A model generated the notes under the pieces. It made no database searches, was not told where the DNA came from, and saw only the letters and a program-made list of their open reading frames with translations. 64,000 nucleotides of DNA from Mucilaginibacter terrenus (lineage in GTDB: Bacteria; Bacteroidota; Bacteroidia; Sphingobacteriales; Sphingobacteriaceae). The DNA lies in NCBI RefSeq assembly GCF_003432065.1, contig NZ_QWDE01000004.1, positions 1-64,000 on the forward strand, in the 5' to 3' direction. Every line of letters starts with the position of its first letter. Positions within the stretch are counted from its first letter, which is position 1. The position numbers and the translations under genes are program-made. Positions 37,412-46,728 of the stretch are shown here, piece after piece.

Positions 37412-38938
37412 TTAAACTTCTCCGGCCAATGCCATCATCTTTAATATGTCGTCAACGTACTCGCGGCTATTTGCCAGCCGGGGTACTTTATGCTGACCTC
37501 CAATTTTACCACGTTCTTTCATCCAAGAAAAGAATGTACCCTCGGCAACTTTGCGCACCAGCGGACGCCGTAATGCCATATCCTTAAACCGTTTTGCATC
37601 GTAATCAGAATTTATGCGGCGTAAAGTCTCATCAAGAATATCAACAAACCTGTCAAATTCTCGAGGCCGCTCTTCAAATTCTATCAGCCACTCATGCGCG
37701 CCACATTCATTATCACTGAAATATACCGGTGCTGCAGTATAATCGCGTACGATAGCGCCAGTTTGAGAACAAGCTTCTGCAAGTGCCCGTTCTGCATTAT
37801 CTACAATCAGTTCTTCGCCAAATGCATTTATAAAATGCTTGGTACGGCCTGTAATCTGTATGCGGTACGGGCTTAACGAGGTAAATTTAACGGTATCGCC
37901 GATCATGTACCGCCAAAGGCCAGCGTTGGTACTGATAATAAGTGCATAGTTTTTACCAAGTTCTACCTCATCTAATGTTAACGTATCGGGATGTTCGTCG
38001 TACAAGTTTTCTAAAGGCAGAAATTCATAGAAGATACCATAATCCAACATCAGCAGCATTTCGCCGGGTGTCTCCAGGTCCTGAATACCAAAGAAACCTT
38101 CAGATGCATTGTAAGTTTCCAGATAATACATCTCGTTGTTAGGTATCAGCTTTTTAAACTGCTCCCGATATGGGGTAAAATTTACTGCACCATGGAAATA
38201 AAGCTCAAGGTTGGGCCAAACCTCTAGCAAATTATTTTTACCGGTAATCTCTAATATACGTTTAAAGAGCAGGATATTCCAGGTAGGTACCCCGCTGATG
38301 CTGGTTACGTTTACATCTTTGGTGGCATACGCCATTTTTTCTATTTTCTCCTCAAAGTTCTCGAGAAGCGCTATATCCAGGTGAGGTGTACGATAAAACT
38401 CAGCCCATAGGGGCAGGTTCTTCATGATCACTGCAGAAAGGTCGCCAAAAAAGGTAGCGTCACTCAGCTGGCTTACCTGATGGCTGCCGCCGAGGGTGAG
38501 GCTTTTACCCGTAAAAATACGTGCATCGGGTCGGTTATTAAAGTAGAGAGTAAGCATATCTTTGCCACCTTTAAAATGGCACTCCTCTAAAGATTCTTCA
38601 CTTACCGGTATGAATTTGCTCCTGTCGCTGGTAGTGCCTGACGACTTCGCAAACCATCGTATCTCAGATGGCCAAAGCACATTTTGCTCGCCCTTGAGCA
38701 TTCGTTCTATATAAGGCTTTAGCGTATCGTACGTTTGTATTGGTACCCGCTCCTTAAAATCAATAAGATTTTCAATGCTTTTATAGTGATGCTTTTTGCC
38801 CCATTCCGTGTTTTCAGCACCAGCAACTAATTGCTCAAACCACTCTTCCTGTACTTCGTTTGGATACTTCATAAAAAGCTCTATCTGATGGATACGCTTT
38901 TTCATAAACCAGGTAAAAACAGAGTTTAAAATGGTCAT
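37412..38938 (-). CDS. GH3 family acyl-acid ligase-like protein
   Basis: 508 residues. It belongs to the GH3 (auxin-responsive) branch of the adenylating ANL superfamily. SSGTTSDRSKFIPVS is the ATP-binding P-loop-like segment; YNASEGFFGIQD and WRYMIGDTVKF are further GH3 markers. Plant relatives conjugate amino acids to hormones; bacterial substrates are mostly unknown. It lies 118 bases after lptB on the same strand. Confidence 0.88.
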   Translation of the reverse strand: MTILNSVFTWFMKKRIHQIELFMKYPNEVQEEWFEQLVAGAENTEWGKKHHYKSIENLIDFKERVPIQTYDTLKPYIERMLKGEQNVLWPSEIRWFAKSSGTTSDRSKFIPVSEESLEECHFKGGKDMLTLYFNNRPDARIFTGKSLTLGGSHQVSQLSDATFFGDLSAVIMKNLPLWAEFYRTPHLDIALLENFEEKIEKMAYATKDVNVTSISGVPTWNILLFKRILEITGKNNLLEVWPNLELYFHGAVNFTPYREQFKKLIPNNEMYYLETYNASEGFFGIQDLETPGEMLLMLDYGIFYEFLPLENLYDEHPDTLTLDEVELGKNYALIISTNAGLWRYMIGDTVKFTSLSPYRIQITGRTKHFINAFGEELIVDNAERALAEACSQTGAIVRDYTAAPVYFSDNECGAHEWLIEFEERPREFDRFVDILDETLRRINSDYDAKRFKDMALRRPLVRKVAEGTFFSWMKERGKIGGQHKVPRLANSREYVDDILKMMALAGEV

Positions 38939-39056
38939 ACAGGATGTTTAGCAGTGCGTTTTGACGTGTTTGATAATTGGTTGCGATAAATACATAATTA
39001 CCAATACCTGCCACAGCAGCTTTGAAGATGCACCGGCAGATTAAAACTAAAGAAAC

Positions 39057-39797
39057 TTATTGAGCAAAAGTTTTTCTCTTCAAAACAAAATTTGCACCCA
39101 GGTATACTTTACGTACCAAATCATTAGCGGCGAGTACTTCCGGCACGCCGGACTCGAGTATCTTCCCTTCAAATAGCAGATAGGCGCGGTCCGTTATTGA
39201 GAGAGTCTCCTGTACATTGTGGTCGGTTATTAAAATACCGATATTGCGGTGGCGGAGTTTTGCAACCATCGCTTGTATCTCTTCTACAGCAATAGGGTCT
39301 ACACCAGCAAAAGGCTCATCAAGCAGAATGAAGTTTGGTTCGGCAGCAAGCGCCCGTGCTATTTCAGTACGACGCCGTTCACCCCCGGATAGTAAGTCGC
39401 CACGATTTTTGCGTACTTTATGCAGGCTGAACTCATCTATCAGTTCCTCCAGCTTATCCCGCTGCTTATCTTTAGGCATTTTACCCATTTCCAGCACCGC
39501 TTTGATGTTATCTTCAACCGTGAGCTTTCTGAACACAGAAGCTTCCTGTGCCAGGTAACCTATACCTTTTTGTGCTCGGCGGTACATTGGATCTCCGGTT
39601 ATATCCTCATCATCAAGGTATATTTTACCTTCATTAGGCTTAATAAGGCCTACTATCATGTAAAACGACGTAGTTTTACCTGCCCCATTTGGGCCAAGTA
39701 ACCCAACGATTTCGCCCTGCGAAACGTTGAACGTTACGTCGCTTACAACAGTGCGCTGTTTATACTTTTTAATCAGATGTTCTGCCCGTAATATCAT
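39057..39797 (-). CDS. lptB: LPS export ATPase LptB
   Basis: 246 residues. The ATPase of the LptB2FG machine that extracts lipopolysaccharide from the inner membrane. Walker [12 protein letters not shown], the LptB-type Q-loop [10 protein letters not shown], signature LLSGGERRR, Walker [13 protein letters not shown], and the H-loop ITDHNVQE are all seen. The length is typical. It sits 96 bases downstream of recJ and upstream of the GH3 gene, all leftward. Confidence 0.93.
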   Translation of the reverse strand: MILRAEHLIKKYKQRTVVSDVTFNVSQGEIVGLLGPNGAGKTTSFYMIVGLIKPNEGKIYLDDEDITGDPMYRRAQKGIGYLAQEASVFRKLTVEDNIKAVLEMGKMPKDKQRDKLEELIDEFSLHKVRKNRGDLLSGGERRRTEIARALAAEPNFILLDEPFAGVDPIAVEEIQAMVAKLRHRNIGILITDHNVQETLSITDRAYLLFEGKILESGVPEVLAANDLVRKVYLGANFVLKRKTFAQ

Positions 39798-39893
39798 AAA
39801 GCCCTAGCCCTCTTTATCTCCCGTAACGTGAGACTGGTGGTATTGTTATATTATATGCCGCCGGTACTGTTTGGTTTAGTAGCTCACATTTAC

Positions 39894-41600
39894 TTAAACG
39901 GAACTAAATCTAATCCCTTTTATATTCAATTGGATGCTTCGCTGCTCGCGCCAAACATTCTCTTCGATGGTATAACACACATCAAAAGGTACATTCGGTT
40001 TTAGCATTGGCAGGTACTCGCCATGGTTAAAAGCAATACAGCTAAACGCCGCCGACCACGGCTGTATTATATTCATTTTTATGTGATTACCACCCACCAA
40101 CCCTGCATTGCCGCTAACATACACATTTTTGGTTAGGAACACCGGTGCCATATTCTCCGGGCCGAATGGTGCAAACTGCGCCATTATCCTGAAAAATTTC
40201 GAATCAATATCGCTGAGGTTCAACTCCGCATCGATAACAATCTGCTGTGTTAGTTGCTCTTCGCTAATGCTGGTGCTTACTACTTCTTCAAACCGGTGCA
40301 TAAAAGCGTCGACATTCTCGGGCTTCATAGTTAAACCAGCTGCATAACGATGACCACCAAACTGTATCAGCAGGTCACTACAGCCGCAAAGTGCTTCGTA
40401 GAGGTCATACCCTAATACCGAGCGTGCTGAACCTGCCACATGCCCATTAGAGCGGGTAAGCACCACTGTCGGCCGGTAATACTTCTCAGTTAACCGCGAT
40501 GCTACAATGCCGATAACACCCTTATGCCAGTTCTCGTTGAAAACAACGGTAGATTTTCGCTTGATCAGTGCTTCATCACTATCAATCATACCCAAGGCTT
40601 CATCAGTAATCTGCTGATCGTGTCCTTTGCGCTCCGCATTTCGGCTGTTTATCAACAACCCTTGTTCCTTTGCTTTATCTTCATGGCAGGCGATCAGAAG
40701 TTTCACCGCATCTTTTGCATCAGCTATACGCCCGGCAGCATTAATGCGGGGACCTAATGAGAATACAACATCAGAAATGGTGTAAGGGCCACCACGGCCA
40801 GATACCTCCATAAGCGTTTTAATTCCAATGCAAGGGTCGTTGTTAATCTTTTGCAAACCAAGGTGTGCCAGCACACGGTTTTCACCTGTGATGTGTACAA
40901 TGTCGCAGGCAATGCTTATAGCGGCTAAGTCGTAATACTCGGCAACTTGCTCAAAAGGCAAATCATGTTTCTGAGTGTAAGCTTGGGCAAGCTTAAAGCC
41001 GATGCCACAACCGGAAAGCTCTTTATAAGGATAATCGCAATCAGCTCTTTTAGGATCCAGTATAGCTACGGCATCCGGTAACTCGTCGCCGGGTAAGTGA
41101 TGGTCACAAATAATGAAATCGATATTAAGGGTATTCGCGTAAGCAATTTTATCAACAGACTTGATACCACAGTCAAGTGCGATAATCAGCGTAAAGCCGT
41201 GCTCTGCAGCATAATCAATCCCCTGCGTTGATATCCCATACCCCTCTTTATAGCGGTCGGGAATGTAGTATTCTATGTTGCCATGATGTTTTTTAAAGAA
41301 GCTATATACCAGCGAAACGGCCGTAGTACCGTCCACATCATAGTCGCCAAAAACTAAAAACTTCTCGTTGCGGGCTATTGCAAGGTCAATACGATCGATA
41401 GCTTTTTCCATATCCTGCATCAGAAATGGATCATACAGGTGCAGCTCGCTTGGCCTGAAAAAAAAACGGGCTTCTTCGAAACTGCTAATAGCCCTATGAG
41501 CAAGCAGGTTAGCTAATACCGGACTTATGTTAAGCTCAGTCGCTAAATGCTCTATCACTTCAGTACTACCGGCATCTTTCAATACCCATCGTTTGGCCAT
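39894..41600 (-). CDS. recJ: Single-strand exonuclease RecJ
   Basis: 568 residues. A 5'-3' single-strand DNA exonuclease for recombination and mismatch repair. The DHH phosphoesterase motifs are FGDYDVDGTTAV, ALDCGIKS and ICDHHLPG; the DHHA1 part includes GGHRYAAGLTM. An OB-type C-terminal domain follows. Length as expected. It starts 20 bases after a consensus -7 box and is divergent from the TPR gene. Confidence 0.95.
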   Translation of the reverse strand: MAKRWVLKDAGSTEVIEHLATELNISPVLANLLAHRAISSFEEARFFFRPSELHLYDPFLMQDMEKAIDRIDLAIARNEKFLVFGDYDVDGTTAVSLVYSFFKKHHGNIEYYIPDRYKEGYGISTQGIDYAAEHGFTLIIALDCGIKSVDKIAYANTLNIDFIICDHHLPGDELPDAVAILDPKRADCDYPYKELSGCGIGFKLAQAYTQKHDLPFEQVAEYYDLAAISIACDIVHITGENRVLAHLGLQKINNDPCIGIKTLMEVSGRGGPYTISDVVFSLGPRINAAGRIADAKDAVKLLIACHEDKAKEQGLLINSRNAERKGHDQQITDEALGMIDSDEALIKRKSTVVFNENWHKGVIGIVASRLTEKYYRPTVVLTRSNGHVAGSARSVLGYDLYEALCGCSDLLIQFGGHRYAAGLTMKPENVDAFMHRFEEVVSTSISEEQLTQQIVIDAELNLSDIDSKFFRIMAQFAPFGPENMAPVFLTKNVYVSGNAGLVGGNHIKMNIIQPWSAAFSCIAFNHGEYLPMLKPNVPFDVCYTIEENVWREQRSIQLNIKGIRFSSV

Positions 41601-41620
41601 ATCAATAGAAAATAAGATGA

Positions 41621-41628
41621 CAAAGATA
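41621..41628 (-). promoter_or_regulatory. recJ promoter (-7 element)
   Basis: Minus-strand TATCTTTG, 20 bases upstream of the recJ ATG. Confidence 0.5.
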
Positions 41629-41800
41629 GCGGTTTCGCATTAACCCTTACTAACGCCTCTGTCGCTAAAATACCATCAACATTAAAACGTATTTTGCCCT
41701 GGCTTGCTAATCCGCAATTTACAGTTATCAGCACATGCATGAATTCGCCCAAAGCATTCATTCCTAACGCTATCAACCACTTAACTATACAAAATTATTA

Positions 41801-41831
41801 TTTGCTAAAACCTTTTTAAACCGTATTTTTG
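41801..41831 (+). promoter_or_regulatory. Promoter of the TPR gene
   Basis: TTTG (41801-41804), exactly 19 bases, TATTTTTG (41824-41831): a perfect Bacteroidota promoter with a 24-base leader. Confidence 0.8.
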
Positions 41832-41855
41832 CAAACTTAATTTTTAAATACAAAG

Positions 41856-42533
41856 ATGTCAGCAACCGAGGTGAATACAAAAACTACAGCCCCAACCAAT
41901 GTGGTGGAGAAGAAAGGTAGTTTTATTCAGGAGAATCAAAAAAGCTTACTATTTATAGCTGGAGCTATTATTGTTTTAGTTGTAATATACATTGCTTACT
42001 TAAGGCTTTACCTGGCTCCTCGTGAAGTTACTGCAGCTAATCAGATGCATGTAGCACAGGAATACTGGGCCAAGAAAGACTGGGACAAGGCTATTAAGGG
42101 TGCTGATAGCTATCCTGGCTTTGAGAAAATTATTGCTGATTACAGTAATACCAAAACTGCTAACCTGGCTTATTTTTACCTTGGCGTTGCTTACCTCAAT
42201 AAAGGCGAGTTCCGTAAGGCTATTGATAACTTCAACAGCTATCGTGGAGATGATGTTATGGTGGCGGCAGAAGCTTACGGTGGCGCAGCGGACGCTTACG
42301 TAGAACTTAAAGATTACGACAAAGCAGAGACCTACTTTAAAAAAGCGATTGATAAAGCTAATAACCAGTTCTTATCTCCCGTTTACCTGAAAAAATTAGG
42401 CCTTGTTTACGAAGCTAAAAACGACAATAAGGCAGCTGCTGAAAGCTATAAGAAAATAAAGACAGATTACCCGGCAAGTGCTGAAGCCCAAAACATTGAT
42501 GAGTATATTGCACGTGCTGAGGCAAAATCATAA
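41856..42533 (+). CDS. Membrane-anchored TPR protein
   Basis: 225 residues. A short hydrophilic N-terminus, one membrane helix (about 30-50), then at least three tetratricopeptide repeats (AYFYLGVAYLNKGEFRKAIDNF, GAADAYVELKDYDKAETYF, LGLVYEAKNDNKAAAESY). The layout resembles YfgM-like proteins, which assist protein traffic at the Sec translocon; the exact role is inferred only from architecture. It has a strong promoter and a strong terminator, so it is a single-gene unit. Confidence 0.78.
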   Translation: MSATEVNTKTTAPTNVVEKKGSFIQENQKSLLFIAGAIIVLVVIYIAYLRLYLAPREVTAANQMHVAQEYWAKKDWDKAIKGADSYPGFEKIIADYSNTKTANLAYFYLGVAYLNKGEFRKAIDNFNSYRGDDVMVAAEAYGGAADAYVELKDYDKAETYFKKAIDKANNQFLSPVYLKKLGLVYEAKNDNKAAAESYKKIKTDYPASAEAQNIDEYIARAEAKS

Positions 42534-42550
42534 GTACTACAAGTAAAAGT

Positions 42551-42602
42551 AAAAAGGTTGAAAATGGCCCGCGTAGTTTGCGGTAACATTTTCAACCTTT
42601 TT
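42551..42602 (+). terminator. Terminator before ribH
   Basis: A perfect 16-base stem (42551-42566 with 42587-42602) ending in a T-run. The loop itself can form a CCGC/GCGG hairpin. A longer in-frame ribH start at 42558 would lie inside this structure. Confidence 0.88.
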
Positions 42603-42644
42603 TTATTTAAAACCTTTAAGCGATTAATTAATAACGATCAACGT

Positions 42645-43142
42645 ATGGCATCATCATTAAAAAACCTCTCTGATTTTTCAACTGCGTCAGATATCCCTTC
42701 TGCAGAAGATTTTACATTTGGTATTGCCGTAGCAGAATGGAATGCTGAAGTTACCGGCGCTTTATACAAAGGTGCATTTGACACTTTAGTTAAATATGGC
42801 GCAAAAGAGGAGAATATACATAGCTACCCTGTTCCGGGTAGTTACGAACTTGTTGCAAGTGCCGACCTTTTGCTGCAAACGGGTAAGTTTGATGCTATTA
42901 TATGTTTAGGTTGTGTGATACAGGGCGAAACCCGTCACTTCGATTTTATATGTGACGCGGTTGCAAATGGTCTGTATACTGTTGGTGTAAAATATGCTAA
43001 ACCTGTTATATTTGGTGTGTTAACCACTAACGATCAGCAACAGGCAATTGACAGGGCAGGCGGCAAACATGGCAACAAAGGAGACGAGGCTGCTGTAACA
43101 GCGATTAAAATGGCCAAGTTGGCTGCAAAATTAAAGGAGTAA
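42645..43142 (+). CDS. ribH: Lumazine synthase
   Basis: 165 residues from ATG 42645. It makes 6,7-dimethyl-8-ribityllumazine, the precursor of riboflavin. Motifs: GIAVAEWNAEVTGAL, PVPGSYELV, LGCVIQGETRHFDFI and the PVIFGVLTTND strand. The longer reading from 42558 adds 29 residues unlike the family and starts within a terminator, so it was rejected. No other riboflavin gene is adjacent. Confidence 0.95.
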   Translation: MASSLKNLSDFSTASDIPSAEDFTFGIAVAEWNAEVTGALYKGAFDTLVKYGAKEENIHSYPVPGSYELVASADLLLQTGKFDAIICLGCVIQGETRHFDFICDAVANGLYTVGVKYAKPVIFGVLTTNDQQQAIDRAGGKHGNKGDEAAVTAIKMAKLAAKLKE

Positions 43143-43172
43143 AAACGTATTATTGTGTTTACAAAAATAAAA

Positions 43173-43286
43173 ATGAAAAAAGCACTTTACATTGCTGTTG
43201 TAGCATTGGCTTTAGGTTGCAGCATATCTTCATGCTCTAACAAACTTTGTCCGGCTTATGGCTCCTACCCTAATAGGGGAAGGTAG
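43173..43286 (+). CDS. 37-residue lipoprotein
   Basis: A tiny gene. The N-terminus MKKALYIAVVALALG is a signal peptide; the lipobox ISSC places the lipid-bearing cysteine at residue 21. The mature part is only 17 residues (CSNKLCPAYGSYPNRGR). I recall similar very short lipoproteins with a CPAYGSY core in related genomes, but cannot check. It lies 30 bases after ribH. Function unknown. Confidence 0.6.
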   Translation: MKKALYIAVVALALGCSISSCSNKLCPAYGSYPNRGR

Positions 43287-43365
43287 GAACGGTGTGTTGT
43301 TTATAGCTTTAATTAAAACCTACGCAGTTTTACATTGTATTAACTATTAACAAAGTTTATACTCG

Positions 43366-43373
43366 TAATTTTG
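43366..43373 (+). promoter_or_regulatory. ytxJ promoter (-7 element)
   Basis: TAATTTTG ends four bases before the ytxJ ATG, predicting a leaderless mRNA. The -33 element is not obvious. Confidence 0.5.
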
Positions 43374-43377
43374 CTTT

Positions 43378-43707
43378 ATGGAATGGATATCGTTAGATAC
43401 TGCGGCGCAGATAGATAATATTAAACAAAATCAAGGCTATAGTTTAATATTTAAACATAGTACACGCTGTTCTATCAGCATGATGGCCAAGAGGCGATTT
43501 GAACTCGACTGGGAAAACCTGCCTGATGATATGCCCCTCTATTTTCTTGACTTGATTAAACATCGTGAACTATCGAATAAAATTGCGACAGATTTCCAAG
43601 TACATCACGAATCTCCTCAATTGCTGTTAATAAAAGATGGCGAGTGTGTACTTGACCAATCACATGGTGCTATTTCAGTAGACGAAGCCGTTTCGGTATT
43701 GAACTAA
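43378..43707 (+). CDS. ytxJ: YtxJ-like bacillithiol-associated thioredoxin
   Basis: 109 residues. A small thioredoxin-fold protein with a single cysteine, C31, in FKHSTRCSISMMAKRRFE. This is the signature of the YtxJ family, monothiol proteins associated with bacillithiol redox chemistry. The C-terminal SPQLLLIKDGECV carries the cis-proline region. The gene suggests that this organism uses bacillithiol. It converges with the A-type Fe-S carrier gene across a shared terminator. Confidence 0.85.
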   Translation: MEWISLDTAAQIDNIKQNQGYSLIFKHSTRCSISMMAKRRFELDWENLPDDMPLYFLDLIKHRELSNKIATDFQVHHESPQLLLIKDGECVLDQSHGAISVDEAVSVLN

Positions 43708-43748
43708 GTATTGTTTTACAGCTATAAAAAAATTAGAACTCAATAAAA

Positions 43749-43771
43749 AAGGCCCGCCAAAAGCGGGCCTT
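43749..43771. terminator. Bidirectional terminator
   Basis: A perfect 9-base stem AAGGCCCGC/GCGGGCCTT with a CAAAA loop, flanked by A- and T-rich runs. It serves ytxJ (rightward) and the convergent Fe-S carrier gene (leftward). Confidence 0.85.
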
Positions 43772-43792
43772 AATATTTTATGAGTCTTAAAC

Positions 43793-44146
43793 TTATACCG
43801 AAAACGAAGATCCACAACCGCAGGTGCTTGCTGCATTAGGATTGTTAAAGGTAAATCCACGGGCATTCAATCCATCCTGAAAGTCTATCTGCATACCGGC
43901 AAGGTAAAGGCCATGCGCTTTATGCATGTACACTTTAATACCATCAATAATGAATTCCTGATCGCCATCCTTCTTTTGATCGAAGCCAAGAACATAGTTC
44001 ATGCCCGAACAGCCACCACCTTCAACACCAACACGCAGGCCAAACTCGTCCGAAATCTCCTGCTGATCTTTAAGCTTAAAAAGTTCTTTAACGGCACCCG
44101 GTGTAAACGTAACAGGTGCGGTAAGGGTTTCAACAACAGCGCTCAT
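43793..44146 (-). CDS. A-type Fe-S carrier (IscA/ErpA-like)
   Basis: 117 residues. The HesB/IscA fold with the three ligands C46 (GGGCSGMNY), C109 and C111 (TCGCGSSF), which hold an iron-sulfur cluster for delivery to target enzymes. The length is usual. Which of IscA, SufA or ErpA it is cannot be decided. No other Fe-S assembly gene is adjacent, which favours a carrier working alone, like ErpA. Confidence 0.92.
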   Translation of the reverse strand: MSAVVETLTAPVTFTPGAVKELFKLKDQQEISDEFGLRVGVEGGGCSGMNYVLGFDQKKDGDQEFIIDGIKVYMHKAHGLYLAGMQIDFQDGLNARGFTFNNPNAASTCGCGSSFSV

Positions 44147-44167
44147 CTTATTTTATATTTAAACACA

Positions 44168-44175
44168 CAAATATA
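44168..44175 (-). promoter_or_regulatory. Promoter of the Fe-S carrier gene (-7 element)
   Basis: Minus-strand TATATTTG, 21 bases before the ATG. Confidence 0.5.
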
Positions 44176-44237
44176 AGCTAAAATGCGGATTTTTGTTTCG
44201 GCCTGGATATTATGACCTCTGCCTAACATTACCTAAA

Positions 44238-44768
44238 ATGATGCTTTATAGTTTACTAATCGACATTCTTAAATATTCCGTTGCTGGCATTGGCGTGGTT
44301 TACGTTGCTTTTTATATGCTTAAACCATATCTGGATAAATCTCAAAATTTGCAGATATTGGAGATAAAAAAAGCCGTAAGTACCCAAACACTGCCACTTA
44401 AATTACAAGCCTATGAGCGCCTGGTGTTGTTTGTAGACAGGATAAACCCTGCTAATATGCTTATAAGGTTAAACGGCAACAACCTGTCTGCTGCAGAATT
44501 ACAAGTGGTTATCCTTAACGAGATCCGCACGGAACTGCAGCACAATACTACCCAGCAAATATATGTGAGCACCCGTGCCTGGAGCGTCATCCGCAAGGTA
44601 AAGGATGATACCGTTTCCCTGATCAACAACGCGGTTCAGGGCTTACCGGAGAGTGCCACAGGACTAGATCTTGGTCGGATGCTATTAAATCATTTAGGCA
44701 AAGTTGAAGATAACCCTTATGACATTGCCACCAACTTGCTGCGCCAGGACCTGGAAGACCTTTTTTGA
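44238..44768 (+). CDS. DUF7935-like membrane-anchored protein
   Basis: 176 residues from ATG 44238 (the next codon is also ATG). An N-terminal membrane helix (about 5-30) is followed by a helical cytoplasmic domain with LPLKLQAYERLVLFVDRINP and QLQHNTTQQIYVS-like elements. This fits a Bacteroidota family I recall as DUF7935, found beside methylmalonyl-CoA mutase genes. Here the mutase gene starts 99 bases downstream. Function unknown. Confidence 0.65.
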   Translation: MMLYSLLIDILKYSVAGIGVVYVAFYMLKPYLDKSQNLQILEIKKAVSTQTLPLKLQAYERLVLFVDRINPANMLIRLNGNNLSAAELQVVILNEIRTELQHNTTQQIYVSTRAWSVIRKVKDDTVSLINNAVQGLPESATGLDLGRMLLNHLGKVEDNPYDIATNLLRQDLEDLF

Positions 44769-44867
44769 TCTACCTTCAGCAATAGCTTAAACAAGCATAA
44801 ATAAACCGGTTTACAGCCGTTTTCACGAGCAGAAATCTTTAAAAACCACACTTAATTAAGCATAGCG

Positions 44868-46412
44868 ATGAGTAAAAAATTCACCACTTCTTCCGGCATT
44901 GAAATTAAGGAGGTTTATACTCAGCCATCCGGTATGGAAGAGCTTCCCGGTGAGTTTCCTTACACCCGTGGGATACAAAAAGACATGTATCGTGGTAAGC
45001 CCTGGACCATGCGCCAGTATGCTGGTTTTTCAACAGCCGAAGAAAGCAACAAACGCTACCATTACCTGCTAGGTCAGGGGACCATGGGTCTTTCAGTTGC
45101 CTTTGACCTGCCCACCCAAATAGGTTATGACAGCGATCATGAACTAGCCGAAGGCGAAGTGGGCAAAGTGGGCGTTGCCATAGACTCGTTAAAGGATATG
45201 GAGATTTTGTTCAACGGCATAGAGCTGAAGAATATTACTACGTCCATGACCATCAACGCTACAGCCTCTATACTGCTGGCAATGTATATTGCCCTGGCGA
45301 AAAAACAAGGTGCTGATCTTAAGCAACTATCAGGCACCATTCAAAACGACATCTTAAAAGAATACGCAGCAAGGGGAACCTACATCTACCCTCCCGGCCC
45401 ATCCATGCGGCTCATCACCGATATATTTGAGTACTGCAGTAAAGAAGTTCCTAAATGGAACACCATTTCCATCTCAGGATACCACATACGTGAGGCAGGG
45501 TCCACCGCCGTACAAGAACTTGCCTTTACACTTGCTAATGGCAAGGCTTACTTAAAAGCAGCACAAAGCAAAGGGTTAGACATTAATGTATTTGCGAAAA
45601 GGCTCTCCTTCTTTTTTAACTGCCACAACAACTTTTTTGAAGAGATTGCAAAATTTCGGGCGGCAAGGCGTATGTGGGCCAATATCACTAAGAAACTTGG
45701 CGCTACCGACCCGTCTGCACAAAAGCTTCGTTTCCATACACAAACAGGGGGCTCTACCCTTACTGCGCAGCAGCCCATGAATAATATTGTAAGGGTAAGC
45801 ATGCAGGCCCTGGCAGCGGTGCTTGGCGGCACACAATCCTTACATACCAACGGTTATGACGAAGCTCTTTCCCTCCCAACAGAGGCCGCAGCCAAAATAG
45901 CTTTGCGTACCCAGCAGATCATCGCTTTTGAAAGCGGCGCTACCGATACTGTAGACCCGCTGGCCGGCTCGTTCTTCATAGAAGAGCTTACCAACGAAAT
46001 TGAAAAAGCCGCCCAGGTGTATATAGATAAGATAGACGCTATGGGGGGATCGGTAAAAGCGATTGAGCAGGACTACATGCAGCAGCAGATAGCAGCATCG
46101 GCATACCAGTATCAAAATGACATAGAAAGCGGCGAAAAAACACTGGTGGGGGTAAATAAATTTAATGAGCCTGAACCTGTGGGAGATACCGTTTTCCGGG
46201 TTGATGATGCCATCCGGCAGAAACAAATAGAGCAAAAACAGCGTTTAAAAGAAGAACGAAACAACGCAGAGGTAACACTTGCACTGCAGGAATTGAGAAT
46301 TGCAGCCGGCGGCACGGCCAATCTGATGCCTTACATTTTAACCGCGGTAGAGCGCTATGCAACACTCGGTGAAATCGCGGATGTGCTCCGGGAAATATTT
46401 GGAGAGCATTAA
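44868..46412 (+). CDS. Methylmalonyl-CoA mutase, catalytic subunit
   Basis: 514 residues. A coenzyme-B12-dependent mutase barrel: [48 protein letters not shown]. The tyrosine of RQYAG and the arginine before GTYIY match residues I recall as Y89 and R207 of Propionibacterium mutase, which bind the substrate carboxylate. That favours methylmalonyl-CoA over isobutyryl-CoA. The protein ends after the barrel; the C-terminal B12-binding domain (DxHxxG) is missing, so a separate B12 subunit must exist elsewhere. The upstream DUF7935-like gene may be co-transcribed. Confidence 0.87.
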   Translation: MSKKFTTSSGIEIKEVYTQPSGMEELPGEFPYTRGIQKDMYRGKPWTMRQYAGFSTAEESNKRYHYLLGQGTMGLSVAFDLPTQIGYDSDHELAEGEVGKVGVAIDSLKDMEILFNGIELKNITTSMTINATASILLAMYIALAKKQGADLKQLSGTIQNDILKEYAARGTYIYPPGPSMRLITDIFEYCSKEVPKWNTISISGYHIREAGSTAVQELAFTLANGKAYLKAAQSKGLDINVFAKRLSFFFNCHNNFFEEIAKFRAARRMWANITKKLGATDPSAQKLRFHTQTGGSTLTAQQPMNNIVRVSMQALAAVLGGTQSLHTNGYDEALSLPTEAAAKIALRTQQIIAFESGATDTVDPLAGSFFIEELTNEIEKAAQVYIDKIDAMGGSVKAIEQDYMQQQIAASAYQYQNDIESGEKTLVGVNKFNEPEPVGDTVFRVDDAIRQKQIEQKQRLKEERNNAEVTLALQELRIAAGGTANLMPYILTAVERYATLGEIADVLREIFGEH

Positions 46413-46728
46413 TTACAAGTTATTATTTTATCTAATTTTTAAAACGAATTTACCTTTTAAATAAAGGCAAATTTGCGGGATTTTGTTGTTTAAACTTTTA
46501 AAAACGCCTTTCCGTTGAATGTGAGCAGATAATGAAAAAACGCATGCGAAAGATATAATTTAATATGAATTTAACCTTAAAATAAGTGCCGTTTGGCAAA
46601 AAAATAATTAACAAAAAAACTAACATTTAATTTTTTGAACCGCTTTTTTTTTGAATATTCGATGTTCCGAAACGGCGAGAAAACCAGCTTAGCGGGATAC
46701 TGAAAATCAAATAATTACTGATATTTAT
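46413..46728 (+). other. AT-rich region before dnaA
   Basis: 316 bases with no gene. I found no cluster of TTATCCACA-type DnaA boxes, so there is no support for an origin here. There are A- and T-runs and a weak TACCTTTT near 46451, but no consensus promoter that I can fix. Confidence 0.5.

Noticed and set aside
42558..42644. 29-residue N-terminal extension of ribH
   Set aside because: It lies inside a perfect 16-base terminator hairpin and does not resemble the lumazine synthase family.
46413..46728. Possible replication origin upstream of dnaA
   Set aside because: No cluster of DnaA boxes was found; AT-richness alone is not enough.
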